Origin: Diadema setosum
Lineage: Eukaryota > Echinodermata > Echinoidea > Diadematoida > Diadematidae
Direction of reading: 5' to 3'
DNA: 64,000 nucleotides
NCBI GenBank assembly: GCA_033980235.1
Contig: CM067079.1
Coordinates: 25,872,658-25,936,657 of the forward strand
Shown: positions 1 to 11,618 of the stretch, piece by piece
Layout of the letters: each line of letters opens with the position of its first letter
Numbering within the stretch: the stretch's first letter is position 1
Notes under the pieces: generated by a model
Seen by the model: only the letters and a program-made list of their open reading frames with translations
Databases searched by the model: none
What the model was told of the DNA's origin: nothing
Translations under genes and position numbers: made by a program

Positions 1-1752
1 AAATCTAGTGCGCGAGGGTTGAAAAAAAGTTAACCTGATTTGGCAATGACATCATATCTCACCCGTACCCATAATCTCCTCTTAGATTGTGACTTGTTCA
101 ACATCCCTCTTTATCTTCATCCGCTTTTGTATCTGTCAAAGCTTCGTTGTGTGGGAGGAGATTTTGAATATCATTATCGAGGCCCCAAAAAATTTTTCAG
201 GTAGTGAGAGTGTACTTGAAGAGAAAAGCTTGGGCATGAATTGATAGTAGAACTAAAAAGTTTGAAGGGAGAGAGGGGAGGAGGAGAGAGAGAGAGTATA
301 TGTGCATGTGTTTGTGAATGTGTCTTGCAAGAGAGGGAGAGAGTGTTTGTGTGTGAGTGTGTCTGTATGAGGGTGTGTAGGTGTACGTATGTGTATAATG
401 TGAGTGTCTGTGTTGTGTATTATGTGCATGTGTGGGTGTGTGTGCGAGTTTTTGTCTGTAGCTGGTCACTCACCTCTGGATGAAGTTTTGTGCCTTTGAT
501 TACTAACAGTGGTGCGCTCCTTATCAAAAAGAATACAAATGTAAAAGAAGGTAGGGGGAGGGGGGGGGGGGGAGTGGAGGAGGTATTTGAAATTTCAGAG
601 AACCCAAACACAATGATATCTAATAACATTGCTCTGGAATCTAGCCACAAACCCACACACACACACACAGAGGAAATATTGGTTTTTGCTCCGTGATGTG
701 AAAATCAATTTTATTTGGCAGCGTTCACACGCGACAAAAGAAGAATCACTCGGATGAAGGCAAAGCACATTGAATCTCCCGCCTGTGCATACTTGAGCAG
801 TGACCAGAGCGTGAACCCAAGCACCCGAGGATGACTATAGCTACACATTGTGGGAAATTGCATTATGAGTTTTAAAACAAAGAGAACAAAATGAATGTTC
901 TTCATGGGCGATTCACACACTTAAAGCAGGCAAATCATGCTAGGTTGCCAGCTTTCTTTTTCACTGTCAATTCTTCTATCTTCTACTTATCTACCCTTTA
1001 CCATTGCCAATTATCTATGTGGTTGAACTCTAAGAAACCGTTCCTTCAGAGAATGGTTTATAGTGAATCCAGCCTTTTGAATGTTTGCCAAGTTTTATTC
1101 TTTTATTTTCCAGTTCATTGTTTCATTGAGATATCCCATATCCAGGGGCAGTATAAACTCGAAAAGATGTTTATTTGTCTTTTTATGTGTCTGATGTGAT
1201 AGAAACCTTGTTTTAAAGTCAGTGTGCTGTCTGAGGGAAGTATGCTGGAAAAAAAAAAAGAAGAAGTTTAGAGAGTGGTAGGTTTATTAGGCAGACACCG
1301 CAATATGACAACCAATTTGTTTAGTTTCTTGTGCACTAAATGGGATCTTAGAATTACAGCCAGCCATAAAACGAGGCTCGATGAAGTGTTGAAAAAAAGG
1401 AAGATCATTGTTACAGGTCAACAAAGTGTCTTTCATCAAATGTGATGAATGAACGACGTAGTTTCACTTTCACGGCACATGACAATATGCCCGCTATTGA
1501 TATTGGCACATTTAGTAAAGCACCATATGGTGATTGTGGTTTCATTTACTTTCTTTCACACGACATTCCTAATCTTAAAGATTAGCTCGAAGTTTTTAAA
1601 CTTTGATGATTTGCTCATGGTTTGGCCCTCTCTAAATGCACTCGAAAGTTAGCAGCCGTATAGATTAGTCTCTGAATAGAACCAGAGGATTTATTGGGGT
1701 TAATGCTCTGTCCACGAGCCATGGTGAGTTTCTACTCATAGTTCAGCATCTT
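1..1752. other. No gene seen
   Basis: Purine-rich and GT-rich low complexity at 241-470, a G run at 551-572 and short CA runs near 652-670. The remaining AT-rich sequence shows no splice-bounded coding exon and no clear repeat relation to the rest of the window. Confidence 0.6.
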
Positions 1753-2058
1753 GTGGACACAATGATCAACGAACTCAAAAGTTAGCGTGACCTGTCTGTG
1801 AACTCCATTCCCCCTTAGCTTCCGCGTCAACCTCAGGTACATGTTGTACGCTACTATAATCATCCCGCATTATCGGGCATATCACAAGCACTGCGTGTAT
1901 GTATTTCTTCGTATTTTGTGATTTAATCGAGTGGGGGCTCTCTTAAAAAATTAATCATGAAAATCAAGTGTCGTGTGAACGCGGGTTGTACTTAAAAACT
2001 ATAAGATAATCATGGAAGTTTTAAACTTCGCAGATTACAAACATTGTGTGAACCTAAC
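1753..2058 (+). repeat. Dispersed repeat, copy A
   Basis: Shares blocks such as ATCAACGAACTC, GTTAGCGT(T)GACC and CTTAGCTTCCG with the stretch at 22917-23300, in the same order and orientation. The ends look weakly inverted (GGACACAATG against CATTGTGTGAAC), suggesting a degraded MITE. Copy A lacks the insertion present in copy B. Confidence 0.6.
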
Positions 2059-4147
2059 TTTATGAAGTATACAATTATAAAGAGTGAAGTGTCATCTGTA
2101 GATTATTCTTCAAGGATGCTTCACATTGAGGAAGTCTTGAGCTGTTATTTGGGATCTAGTCAACCAGAGAGGAAGAAAGCTTGCTTTGGATAAGGGCATC
2201 AGCCTCAGAAAACACAACAGATGAGTCAATATGAAAGTGAAATTTGATAAGTGTGAAAGTCATGATCATTTGAGATAATTGATTGGTGGCGATACATGTA
2301 GCTCCTCAGACACAAACCCTTTGTAGTCATGTGATTTTGACATGATTTGCATTTTGGATGTCATCTTGGTATACATCCACAAAAGCTCAGTCATTCCAAT
2401 TTATCAAGTGATGTACATAACATGCAATTCTTGGTGTCAATTTGTTGCCTACGCACACACACACCTACACACACCCGCACCCACACAATATACACACACC
2501 CTCACACATATACCACTGTCACACCCTCGCCCATATACCATTGTAGACAGTGTAAGGTGTTATTTTCCTGGCATGAGAGATTTTCCATCCTCTTTTACTT
2601 GGGAAATTTTGCGGGGACCTGATGTCAAAGACGTGTCTTGGGCAGAACTACAGAGGAGAGAGAAGTTTCGTCAAGAAAGTGTGAAAAGAGCCCATATTCC
2701 ATATGAAATATTTAAGAGAAACATAAAAAAAGGATCATTTGACCAATGCAGATCTTTTGCTGTAATGATGAATCATTGTGGTAATAATAATAACAATAAT
2801 AATAATGATAATAATAATAATTCACAACATTTGTATAGCACATTATCACATGAAATGTCTCTAAGCGCTAGATAACTTACTGATATTTTAATACCTCTTA
2901 TTTTCGTGATTTTTTTTTTTTTTTTTTTCATCTGCTGCTAATAAGTTGCATATGAGTGAAAAATAACTTTCTACCTGGACTGGAATTATAAATGTGTAAT
3001 GTAATATAATGAAGATTGTGAAATCACTTGCTTTTACTGCTTTTAAAAGAATGCACATTTAGTGAAAGAAACTGTGATTGTGGTAGATATGCCATTGGGC
3101 TATCAGAAAAAAAAAGGAAGAAGGTTTTGTTGTTGTTTTTCCTTTTTTCTTTTTGCTTCTGTATGCAGGGCACTAGAGGCATTATTTTCTCTTGCATTAA
3201 TGAGGAAAGGGGAAGTTTTTTTTTTTCATATATAATGTGATGAATAGATAAATCAATAGCAAGACATAAATCCACACATTTCTATATATATTCAGCATAA
3301 CCAATTGCCCTGCATTTAGTTGATTTTTTTCTTTCACAAGAAATTGATGTTTAATGCATGAATAAAAATCAGAGATAGTTTTATTTAGAAAGCAAAAGAT
3401 TTAGAGTAGAAGTGTCTTCATGGTATCTGTATTTGAGTCAGATAAAATCTGTTAGAAAGAAATGAGGTAGTTTTTAAAAGCAAAGCTTAGAAATACTCTT
3501 TAAACAGGAAATGAAGTGAAATTTATGGATGTAGAGGAGAAGTGTCTTCAAGGTATTGTACAAGACAAGTAGAATTTGTTAGAAAGAAATCAAGTTATTT
3601 TTAAAAGCAAGGCTTGGAAAATGCTCTTCTTAAAGCATGTGAGGCCAACAAGAAAGAAAGAAAGAAATGGAAGAAAATAACGAAAGAGTGGGTGAAATTT
3701 ATAGACGAGGTAATTGGCTGCGTATCGTGTGCATGGGAGAATGTCAGAGTCATTAATGTGGTGCGTTGTGGTGCCAGGCAACCATTACGAGGTTGTCCAA
3801 AACCTGGCGGTGCGTGCGTTTGCGAGCGTGGATCGGTGAGCGCCGTATGACGTCGGCACGTAATTTTAGACGCTGGAGTGCATCATGTTGCTTGATTCAT
3901 TGCCGATAGGTTGGGGGGGGGGGGCGGAGAATGATGGTTTTGACAGATAAGATAAAGAGAGAGAGATAAATAGAGTGAGGTAGAGAGAGAGAGAGTGAGA
4001 AGGGAGAGGGAGGAAGAGATAGGTAGAGATAGACAGAAGAAGAAGTAGGAGAAGAAGAAGAAGGAGGAGGAGGAGGAGAAAAAGAAGAAGAATATCACAT
4101 GTGTTTGCACCCCCAGTTCCAGGATTAATCTTTTCATACTATCAATA
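2059..4147. other. No gene seen; simple repeats
   Basis: CA-rich block at 2452-2530, an AAT-type run at 2778-2822, a T run at 2911-2929 and AG-rich sequence at 3950-4095. An open frame of 177 codons at 2342-2875 is explained partly by these repeats and resembles no protein I know. Confidence 0.6.
3406..3640. repeat. Direct duplication, period 130 bp
   Basis: AGAAGTGTCTTCA at 3409 recurs at 3539, and GTTAGAAAGAAAT, TTTTTAAAAGCAA and the following GCTT recur at the same offset. Two diverged copies side by side. Confidence 0.75.
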
Positions 4148-4586
4148 GGCCCGTTCACACACAAGGGAGAAAGTGCGATTTAAAAATCGATTTTCTTATC
4201 GCGATCAAAATTTCGACATTTTTTCCAGTGTGGACAGAAAAATCTCACTAATTACCACGATCCTTATCGCGATCCAACTCGTACTATTAGTGCGACTTTT
4301 CAGAATAATCGCGATTATTTTGCCAAGCGTCGTGTGTGTGAGCGCGATCGAGATTCGGAAATCGGTATTTTTAATCCCATCGTTCGTAGCGCGTGCGAAA
4401 CTCTATTGGGACTGCGGGGTCAGTCTTCGGTCATGCAAGTTTCGCGCATGACCGAAGACAGTTTGGCCACTGATCGTTCTCTCCTTGCTGCGAAGTGCGA
4501 TTTTTCCCTGTGTATGAACGGTCGAAAAAAAAATTGACATTTGGATCGCGATTGAAATTTTGATTTTCGTTGTTTGTGAACGGGCC
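4148..4586. mobile_element. Fold-back MITE, 439 bp, TIR GGCCCGTTCACA
   Basis: Begins GGCCCGTTCACAC and ends GTGAACGGGCC, flanked by TA on both sides. The similarity between arms extends inward (ATCGCGATC and TCGAC blocks in inverted order). The centre holds a hairpin, TCTTCGGTCATGC against GCATGACCGAAGA. No transposase; non-autonomous DNA transposon. Confidence 0.8.
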
Positions 4587-7021
4587 TAATGCTCCCCATT
4601 AAAGAAAACTGTCGTGAATATTTAGGAAGTGAAAATCTTTTTGTGCTTATGCATGCCTTTACAAAAATCTTGTGGTTGCCACAACATGTGTAAATCATTT
4701 ATTTTCCTTACAATTGTCTATTAATTCCAATGAATGTTACCAAAATATGTCACAGCGTTTTCGTCTTTTTCATGTTTGTGAAGCCCTCAGTTGAATGAAA
4801 TTCAAGTGGTAAACATATTAGTTATAGTCATAACCAGTTCCTAATTAATTTTCTCAGACTTTCATTCTCGCAATATCGACAGTTGTACAAACAGAGAGAC
4901 ATGCTTGTTAATGTTATGTGGCCCAGTGTGACAAATTGCAGTAAATTCTATAAAATTAAATTTGTGAAATCTTTAAATGAAATTATTTAATATTCTAGCA
5001 TCAAATATGAAAATCCAAAATGCTGGTCATGGGACATGTTCATGTTGATAATTTCGTGTTTACTTCAAACTAAGCAGTGTAGCAGGATCCAGAAAATTTC
5101 ACCACAGTGCACAATTGCAATGAGATTCTATTTTATGGAATGTGGTTTATGTGATTCATTCTACACTTTTCATTCTCCATCTTGCATTATTAAGAATAGT
5201 AACAATACTGCAGGAGTTGTGACCCCTTTAAAAAGAATAGAAGATATTAATCTGGACATATGGAAAAATATCAAAGACCGAATAATCATCTGTGAGATAG
5301 ATGTGTATATAAAAATGCGAAGGAGATAGATGGTGATGTGTTTTACCTGCAATATTCAAAGCTACTGATAAATGCCTTAAGTTATAGTTCCATTAAAAAG
5401 CATACCGTGATGTTGGTTTGCCACGACTTATGGGCCCATTCAAAGTTATGAGGTTATATTCATGAGATCCAGCTGATGAAGTTTCTCTTTCCATCACGCT
5501 AGATCATATGTTTATTTTCTGTGAGATTATATACTGTACCTCTTCCTGTTGTAGAAAAAAAAAAGAAGTCCTTTAGTAGGCAAAGGCTTTGCTAACTGCA
5601 TTGTCTACCCGCTGCTTTGTGCTGCCTGCCTCTATGTTCAAGGTCATACTTCTCTGTACCTTGGTAAATCATGAATGGAAATTCATCAGGATTTTTCTTT
5701 TTTTCCTGCCCCGGCCAGGTCCATTCAGGTAGCATCTGGACGAATTGATCAATAAAGTGGGAGGGGAAAAGAGTGGCTTTTTATTCCATTTCATTCATTT
5801 TTTTTCCTCTCAATCTTCGGCAGAGAGAAAAGAGGATGATGATGATGAATGACTCGATAGGAACTCGGGTGGTTTGGTGTGAAAAGAGAGGAAGAAATCA
5901 CCTCGGTATATTGCGTTTTTTGTTTCGTAGTTTAATGATTCAGTCATTTCATTCCAATGTTGCATGGATGGAACGTACTGTAGCCTGTTCAAAAGTGTCG
6001 CAGGCAAATTTTTTTCCCCCTGCGATGGTTCGGTTCCATTTCCGACATTTTGTCTGCGGTTGGTTCTAAGGAACTATGGCTTTTAAGAGTGAAGCAATGA
6101 CCGTGCGTGGAATAATTGCATTGAGATACACAAAGATAATAAACCTCTTCACACACCGGAAAATAATGGGGGAAAAATGCAACAGGATGCAAAAACCAAT
6201 AATTATTAGGTGTGGTCACAATAAATAAAATCTGTAACTTTTGTCAATCTTCTTTGCCATTGCAAGTATCAGTCCATCTTAATGCTTTGTGGATATCCAT
6301 GCAAAACTTTGCGAGTCTGTGTGTATGGCAAGCAAAAAGCAAAACAATTATTATATCTTGTTTAATCCCATGATGCAACTTACCACACCAAGCCAGAGGT
6401 GAGGGTTCTTAGGGTCATGACCTCCCTGGTCATTGTTCAGGCAATCATAGCTAATAGAGATTTTAAGAGCTTTGCTTGCAGCCAATTGAGTCTCTTTTTT
6501 TTTTTGGGGGGGGGGGGCATGTTTGAATGCCAGTGAGTGAGATTTTTACATTGCGATCCAAAAGCTGATAATTCTTGTATGTGAGTGGGCCTCTTTTCTC
6601 ACTTTTAACAGGTGTCTCACTTAGAATCTTGAGAGAAAAAAGGTCGAGAATCTTCGGGAAATAGTAGATTTTATTCGAAACATTTTACAGGCTCTGCTGT
6701 TCTAGACAACATTCTGCAGGTCCGGTAATTTCCTTTCATTGTTATTATTGATTGTTTGCCACACATTTTAGTGATTATATTGCGCTTGACCTTTTTTCTA
6801 CAACTTCAAAAACAAATCCAGCTCTGCCGTATTTGTCCCTCTTCTGTAGAGAATGTTCTTTGACCAGTATAATGATTTGAATATATTTCATGTTGTCAAG
6901 ATAGGTCATGATTGTTATTATCGTTGTTGTTATTTTGACTGAAGCAGCCCTTCGGAGAAGTAAAGAAATGTTGACTGTGAGGCGCATTTATGTTTTGTCC
7001 ATCGATGAAAGTACAATATGG
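4587..7021. other. No gene seen
   Basis: AT-rich unique sequence with one T/G homopolymer junction (6495-6517). No coding exon or inverted-repeat element recognised. Confidence 0.6.
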
Positions 7022-7229
7022 TACTGTAAGAGTGGTTATTTTCCCGCAAGTATTTTTTTTTGTGTGCTCGACTGGGTAAGATGAATTTTGCGTGTTTCTA
7101 ATTTCGTGGAATCAAGACATTAATTAGTAGAACATATTTCGTGCAAAAATATATGCATGTTTCTATTTTCGCGCTGATTTGTGGTTGTGCGAAAATGTCC
7201 GCATGGCGTAAATTTTCACTTGTACAGTA
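7022..7229. mobile_element. MITE with TACTGTAA termini, copy 1
   Basis: Starts TACTGTAAGAGTGG and ends TTTTCACTTGTACAGTA. Internal sequence matches copy 2 (29729-29921) in opposite orientation, including GTAAGATGAATTTTG and a tail in which both read ...NVLIPRN when translated. Confidence 0.8.
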
Positions 7230-8634
7230 CAAAGTGTACTTGCCTTCTTTTTCTTCTCTAGAGCTGATACAGATCAGGAAGCGAACATAAGTAAGCAGCA
7301 ACCAAGGGTGTTGTAGTAGAAGATCTGTACTTCCTTCTCTGCTCAGTGGCTTGTGTTAGAGTGTGTTTTGGGAAGAGGGGGGAGGGAAGGGGGAAGGGAA
7401 GGGGGAAAGGGACAGGGTAGAGGGGAAGGGGATGTATGCATGTGTGTGTGTATGTGTGTATACTTTTCTCAGAGGGCTGTTGGTGCTGACGGCCATGCTG
7501 TCCAGCCCGCTGAGCACGTAGCCTCCTTCTTCCATAATGTGCTGGTAGAGATACCATCGGGCCAACTGGCTGGCCAAGTGGCGTGTGCCGAGGCGCACTT
7601 CACTCATCCATTCATTCATTCAGTCACTGGCGTGTTTGACATTCCAGCTTCTCCCCCCCCCCCCCACCACCAACCTTCCATACATCGTATTTACTTCACT
7701 CTCCCTCCACTCTCTCTCTTTCTCCCCTTGTCTGAGAGTCAGTCAGTGTGCTTGGCTGCCTGTCTGTCTGTCTGTTACTCCCTTTCTGTCTCTTACTTTC
7801 AGAATCTCACACACACACACACTCTCTCTCTCCCTCATAACTGGAACTTGGTTATTCGTGAGTGCTTGTGGACCAACCAACCATTGTAAAACATGCGCAC
7901 GTACTCACAAATTTGCGCACACATACTCCAACCAATTTTTTTTTCTTGACCAGTGCTCTCAATGGAACATTTTTTTTTTCTGTGCGTCCTTTCTTCTGTA
8001 TTCTCTCCTTTCCCATCCATTCTCTTTTCTCTCTCCTCTTTCTTCATTTCTCTTCTCTTTCATAAGTTTTTGTCCATTTCTTTTTTTCGCCATTGTCTCA
8101 CTCAATTTCAGAGCATTTACCTGCATATAGTCTCAGTTATCTCTGCTTTTTGCATTTCTTTTTCTTTGTCTTGCGTGGTATCCAAAACAGACCCTCTGTG
8201 CTTGTTTGTTGCAGGATGATGTTACGTCTTTCATAGGCATGACAGTGCGTGATTACAAATGATTTGCACATGTGACATTCTTGCAGTTAGGCCTATAAAG
8301 GACAGCATGGATATAGGCCTATGATTAATGGTTTTGCAGAATTGAAATCTAACAGGCTGAAATAAATGATCGAAACAAAACATTCCTACAACCAAACTCA
8401 GTTGAACTATGAATGTAATAAGTGCATGAAGACATCAGCTCATTATAGTATGGAATTATTTATGTTTTCATATGAAATGTATATTCATCATGAGGCTGGC
8501 TATACTATGTATTTATGAATAAGTACACTGTTAGTATTTTAAAGAAATCACCATTTATCCTTTGCACCACAATTGGTCGTAGGGCTAGGCAGTGGAGAGC
8601 ATTTGCGTTGTGTCTGTCATTCATACACTATATA
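7230..8634. other. No gene seen; low-complexity G-rich and CT-rich blocks
   Basis: G/A-rich tract at 7370-7432 and long pyrimidine-rich tracts at 7650-8100. The 178- and 181-codon open frames here are low-complexity translations. Confidence 0.6.
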
Positions 8635-9492
8635 CAGTATACAACAGAATTGAGTACACCCATGTGAACATTTTAAAATTTGAATGTAATTCTTTAAATT
8701 GTTTGTTTTATCTCACAAGACTCACAGAGATTGTAAAAATGACATTGAAATGATATGACTTGAGACGGAAGAGTAGTATTTATAACCTTAATTTTGAAAT
8801 ACTATTGCATACTTGAGAAAATAATGGCAACAAAAGTGAGTGCACCCTGTGTAATATTTGTATGGAAACATGGTTAAATCTGGAGTTTTATGGTCAACAG
8901 CACTTGTCATAATTTTCCTTAGCACAAAAAAACATGTTGATATGACATGGCACTGCCTTATAATGCCCATCTGCATTCTTTTATCTCTGTTTCACTCCTG
9001 TTTGATGACTTCTTGGAGTGATCAGGGTTTGACTCACTTTAATTCTTGTATTCCTCTGTGCGTTACTACTAGTATGACTAGTGTGGTCAGGAGAAATCAT
9101 CGAACATGCAACTGACTCCCTTGCTAACTTTTCAGAAAAGCAGTTACATGCATGGAACACAAACTCAAGGTCACTACCACGTAATATCAACATGTTTTTC
9201 ATGCTAAGGAAATTTATGGCAAATGCTGGGACCATATAACTCCAGATTTGATCATATTTCAATGCAAAATATATTACACATGGTGTACTCACTTTTGTTG
9301 CCACTATTTTCATGAAATATGCATAATATTTCATAATTAAGGTTATGAATACTAGTTTTTGCCTCAATTCCTATCACGCCTGGTCCTTTTAACAATCTCT
9401 GTCAGACTTGTTATTTAAAATCAACAACTTGAAGAATTACATTCGAATTTTCAAATGCTCATGTGGGGTGTACTCACTTCTGTTGGATACTG
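8635..9492. mobile_element. 858-bp fold-back element, Tc1/mariner-like ends
   Basis: Termini CAGTATACAACAGAA and TTCTGTTGGATACTG are flanked by TA on each side. GAGTACACCC-type blocks recur at both ends and again internally at 8839 and 9277 in inverted order. Nearly the whole element is two inverted arms of about 400 bases around a short centre. The TA target and termini suggest Tc1/mariner mobilisation; no transposase is encoded. Confidence 0.8.
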
Positions 9493-10237
9493 TATATGTT
9501 AGATGGCATTCGGTGAAAACATAAATTATTTGGTTGTTTATCATTAAATCTAGTCTTCACCATATTCAAGTATATTCTGAGTTTTGCCATCATTTACTAT
9601 ATATAAAGAAATCTCATTGAATTTGCAATGATGTCATGTCTAAAATTCTCATACTTTTCTATCAGTAGGGTAATCTGAGAAAAAATTTAGGTCATGATTT
9701 ATTCATACAAAAGGATTGATTATATTTGCAGTATCATGAAAGATACACTGTCATCAATTGAAAGATGTATGCGATTCTGTTTCAGGAGCAAAAAAAGAGA
9801 GCAAAAGATGCTTCTGATTATAAATATCTCGAGTGTGTCAGATTTAGACATAATTCCACTCATTGCGTTGCTGGCTGGATCTCCAATTAAATCTCTCCCG
9901 ATTCGTTCGCGAACACAAGACAGAAATCTATATAGAGCGGGGATCTCCTCTCGCTGACGTTCGAGCCAGATACTCGGGGATTGAATGCGAGAGCGGCGGT
10001 GTCGACGGCGCCCCGTTCGCGTTACGTCACAATGGAAAAGGATGGATAAATGCGAATACCTTTTGACAGTTGCGCTTCACTCCGCCTTTCTCTCTCTCTC
10101 TCGGTTGCGTTCACTCCGATGGTGCATACGCAGCCAAGAGGGAACAATGACGCAAAATTGTATGCTTGTCTGCTCAGTGAAGAAAGGCTATTTGTGAGCC
10201 CATGCCACCAATTGCATTCAGGCGATTCAGTGTCGGC
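9493..10237. other. No gene seen; GC-richer patch with TATA-like motif
   Basis: From 9880 to 10140 the sequence is GC-richer with several CpGs and a CTATATAGA motif at about 9928. No exon could be built downstream, so a promoter call is not supported. Confidence 0.5.
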
Positions 10238-10349
10238 ATGGAGCTATATAATGTTGGTATATTTTTGTATACATGTATATATATATATATGTATATGTAT
10301 ATGTATATAATATATTTATACAAAAATATACTAACATTATATCTCCATG
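10238..10349. repeat. AT-rich inverted repeat (112 bp)
   Basis: ATGGAGCTATATAATGTT on the left mirrors AACATTATATCTCCAT on the right, with inner arms TATATTTTTGTATA and TATACAAAAATATA, around a (TA)-rich centre. It could be a small MITE or a cruciform-forming simple repeat. Confidence 0.65.
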
Positions 10350-10472
10350 TTTATATATTTTATATATCATACATTTCTTATGATGGAACCCACTGATGGC
10401 AACTATTTAATAGGCCTATATATCCCATTAAATTTATACTTTTCTGCTGACGATGCTTAGTACACATACAAT

Positions 10473-11618
10473 GTACCAGGCGCGGTGGAGCACCCCAATT
10501 TGCATCTCATTATCGCCCCGTTCTATTTGAATTTCCAACGGGCATCCACGGCTGCCCGAAACTGTGTGCATGAAAAAGTCAAATCTTTACCTTCTCCTTG
10601 TGCCGCTATGCGTGCCGCTAGTAAACTCAAACTTCCCACACTATCTAAGTTTTTAAAAACCTTCCTTTTGATGAAAAAATTATGAAATTTGCTGCACTAG
10701 AACTTGAGATATTAAAGCGTTTTGAAAATCACCTCTCGCAAAACATGCTCTCTGTTTTTTTCCGACTGGACTATGGCCGGGCTCCAATGTGTCCGAAACT
10801 GGCAACATAAGTTCATCAGGCCTCAATCCACATATGGTGAAAGTTTTCGCTTTGTACCACCTGTACTTTTTGAGAAATCAACTTGTTTCTACAGGGTTTG
10901 GAATAGACAATTGTAGTCGGCGAAACAATTGAAAATGACGTCATTTCTTTTCCCGTAATATTGGGCATGCGTGGTACGTGAGATTCAGGATTTCGTGCTC
11001 ATTGTTGGTTTGCATGTGACGCAGTCAATTTTGCTGAGTGTCGCGCGGCGGTGATTGCTGAGCTGCTGCCGCGCACGCTGCATGCAGCAATGCGTTGTGT
11101 GTGCTGTGACATGCAACGCCACAGTGACGCGATTAATTATACATGGGACCGACCTGTACGCTTTGCGTTCGTGTCATTTTTGACATCACCTTCTGTTTTT
11201 TTCCGACACAACCATGGCCGGGAATATTATGGCATGAAATTTAAAATGCAAGCAGATAAATAAATTTCGGTGTACTTTGTTTGAATGGCGTTTTTGTTTC
11301 GCAATCACACTTCGTGAATTTTAGGATGATTTTCGAGGCATATTTTTGGTAATTTTGCTCGCCAGGTTTTCGCTAAAATTTCACATTTTATCATTGTCAA
11401 ATCCTTTAATATGTTATATGTGCATATTCGGACATGTTTTCAAATTCAAACTAACTCAATTTTAATCCGAAAATAGGTTTCCTGAAATTGTTATTAGCTT
11501 GAGAAGTTGTTTACTTTTTCTTAACTACGCGAGTACATGTTGTTTACTTTATGCAAATGAGGCTCGGCTGCCGATGGATTTCTGCGAGATAATTGGGGTG
11601 CTCCACCGCGCCTGGTAC
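10473..11618. mobile_element. 1.15-kb DNA element with perfect 28-bp terminal inverted repeats
   Basis: The left end, beginning GTACCAGGCGCGGTGGAG, is perfectly complementary to the right end over 28 bases (10473-10500 and 11591-11618). The outermost GTAC is self-complementary, so the true element may start at CAGG or CCAGG with a TA or GTAC target duplication. The interior is unique, moderately GC-rich near 11000-11160 and carries no recognisable transposase. Confidence 0.8.

Noticed and set aside
2342..2875. 177-codon open frame with His/Thr-rich and Asn-rich parts
   Set aside because: Mostly translation of CA and AAT repeats. The middle part (about 2550-2770) looks more protein-like but has no recognisable family and no convincing splice context.
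7353..8130. Overlapping open frames of 178 and 181 codons
   Set aside because: Low-complexity pyrimidine-rich and G-rich DNA; amino-acid composition follows the simple repeats.
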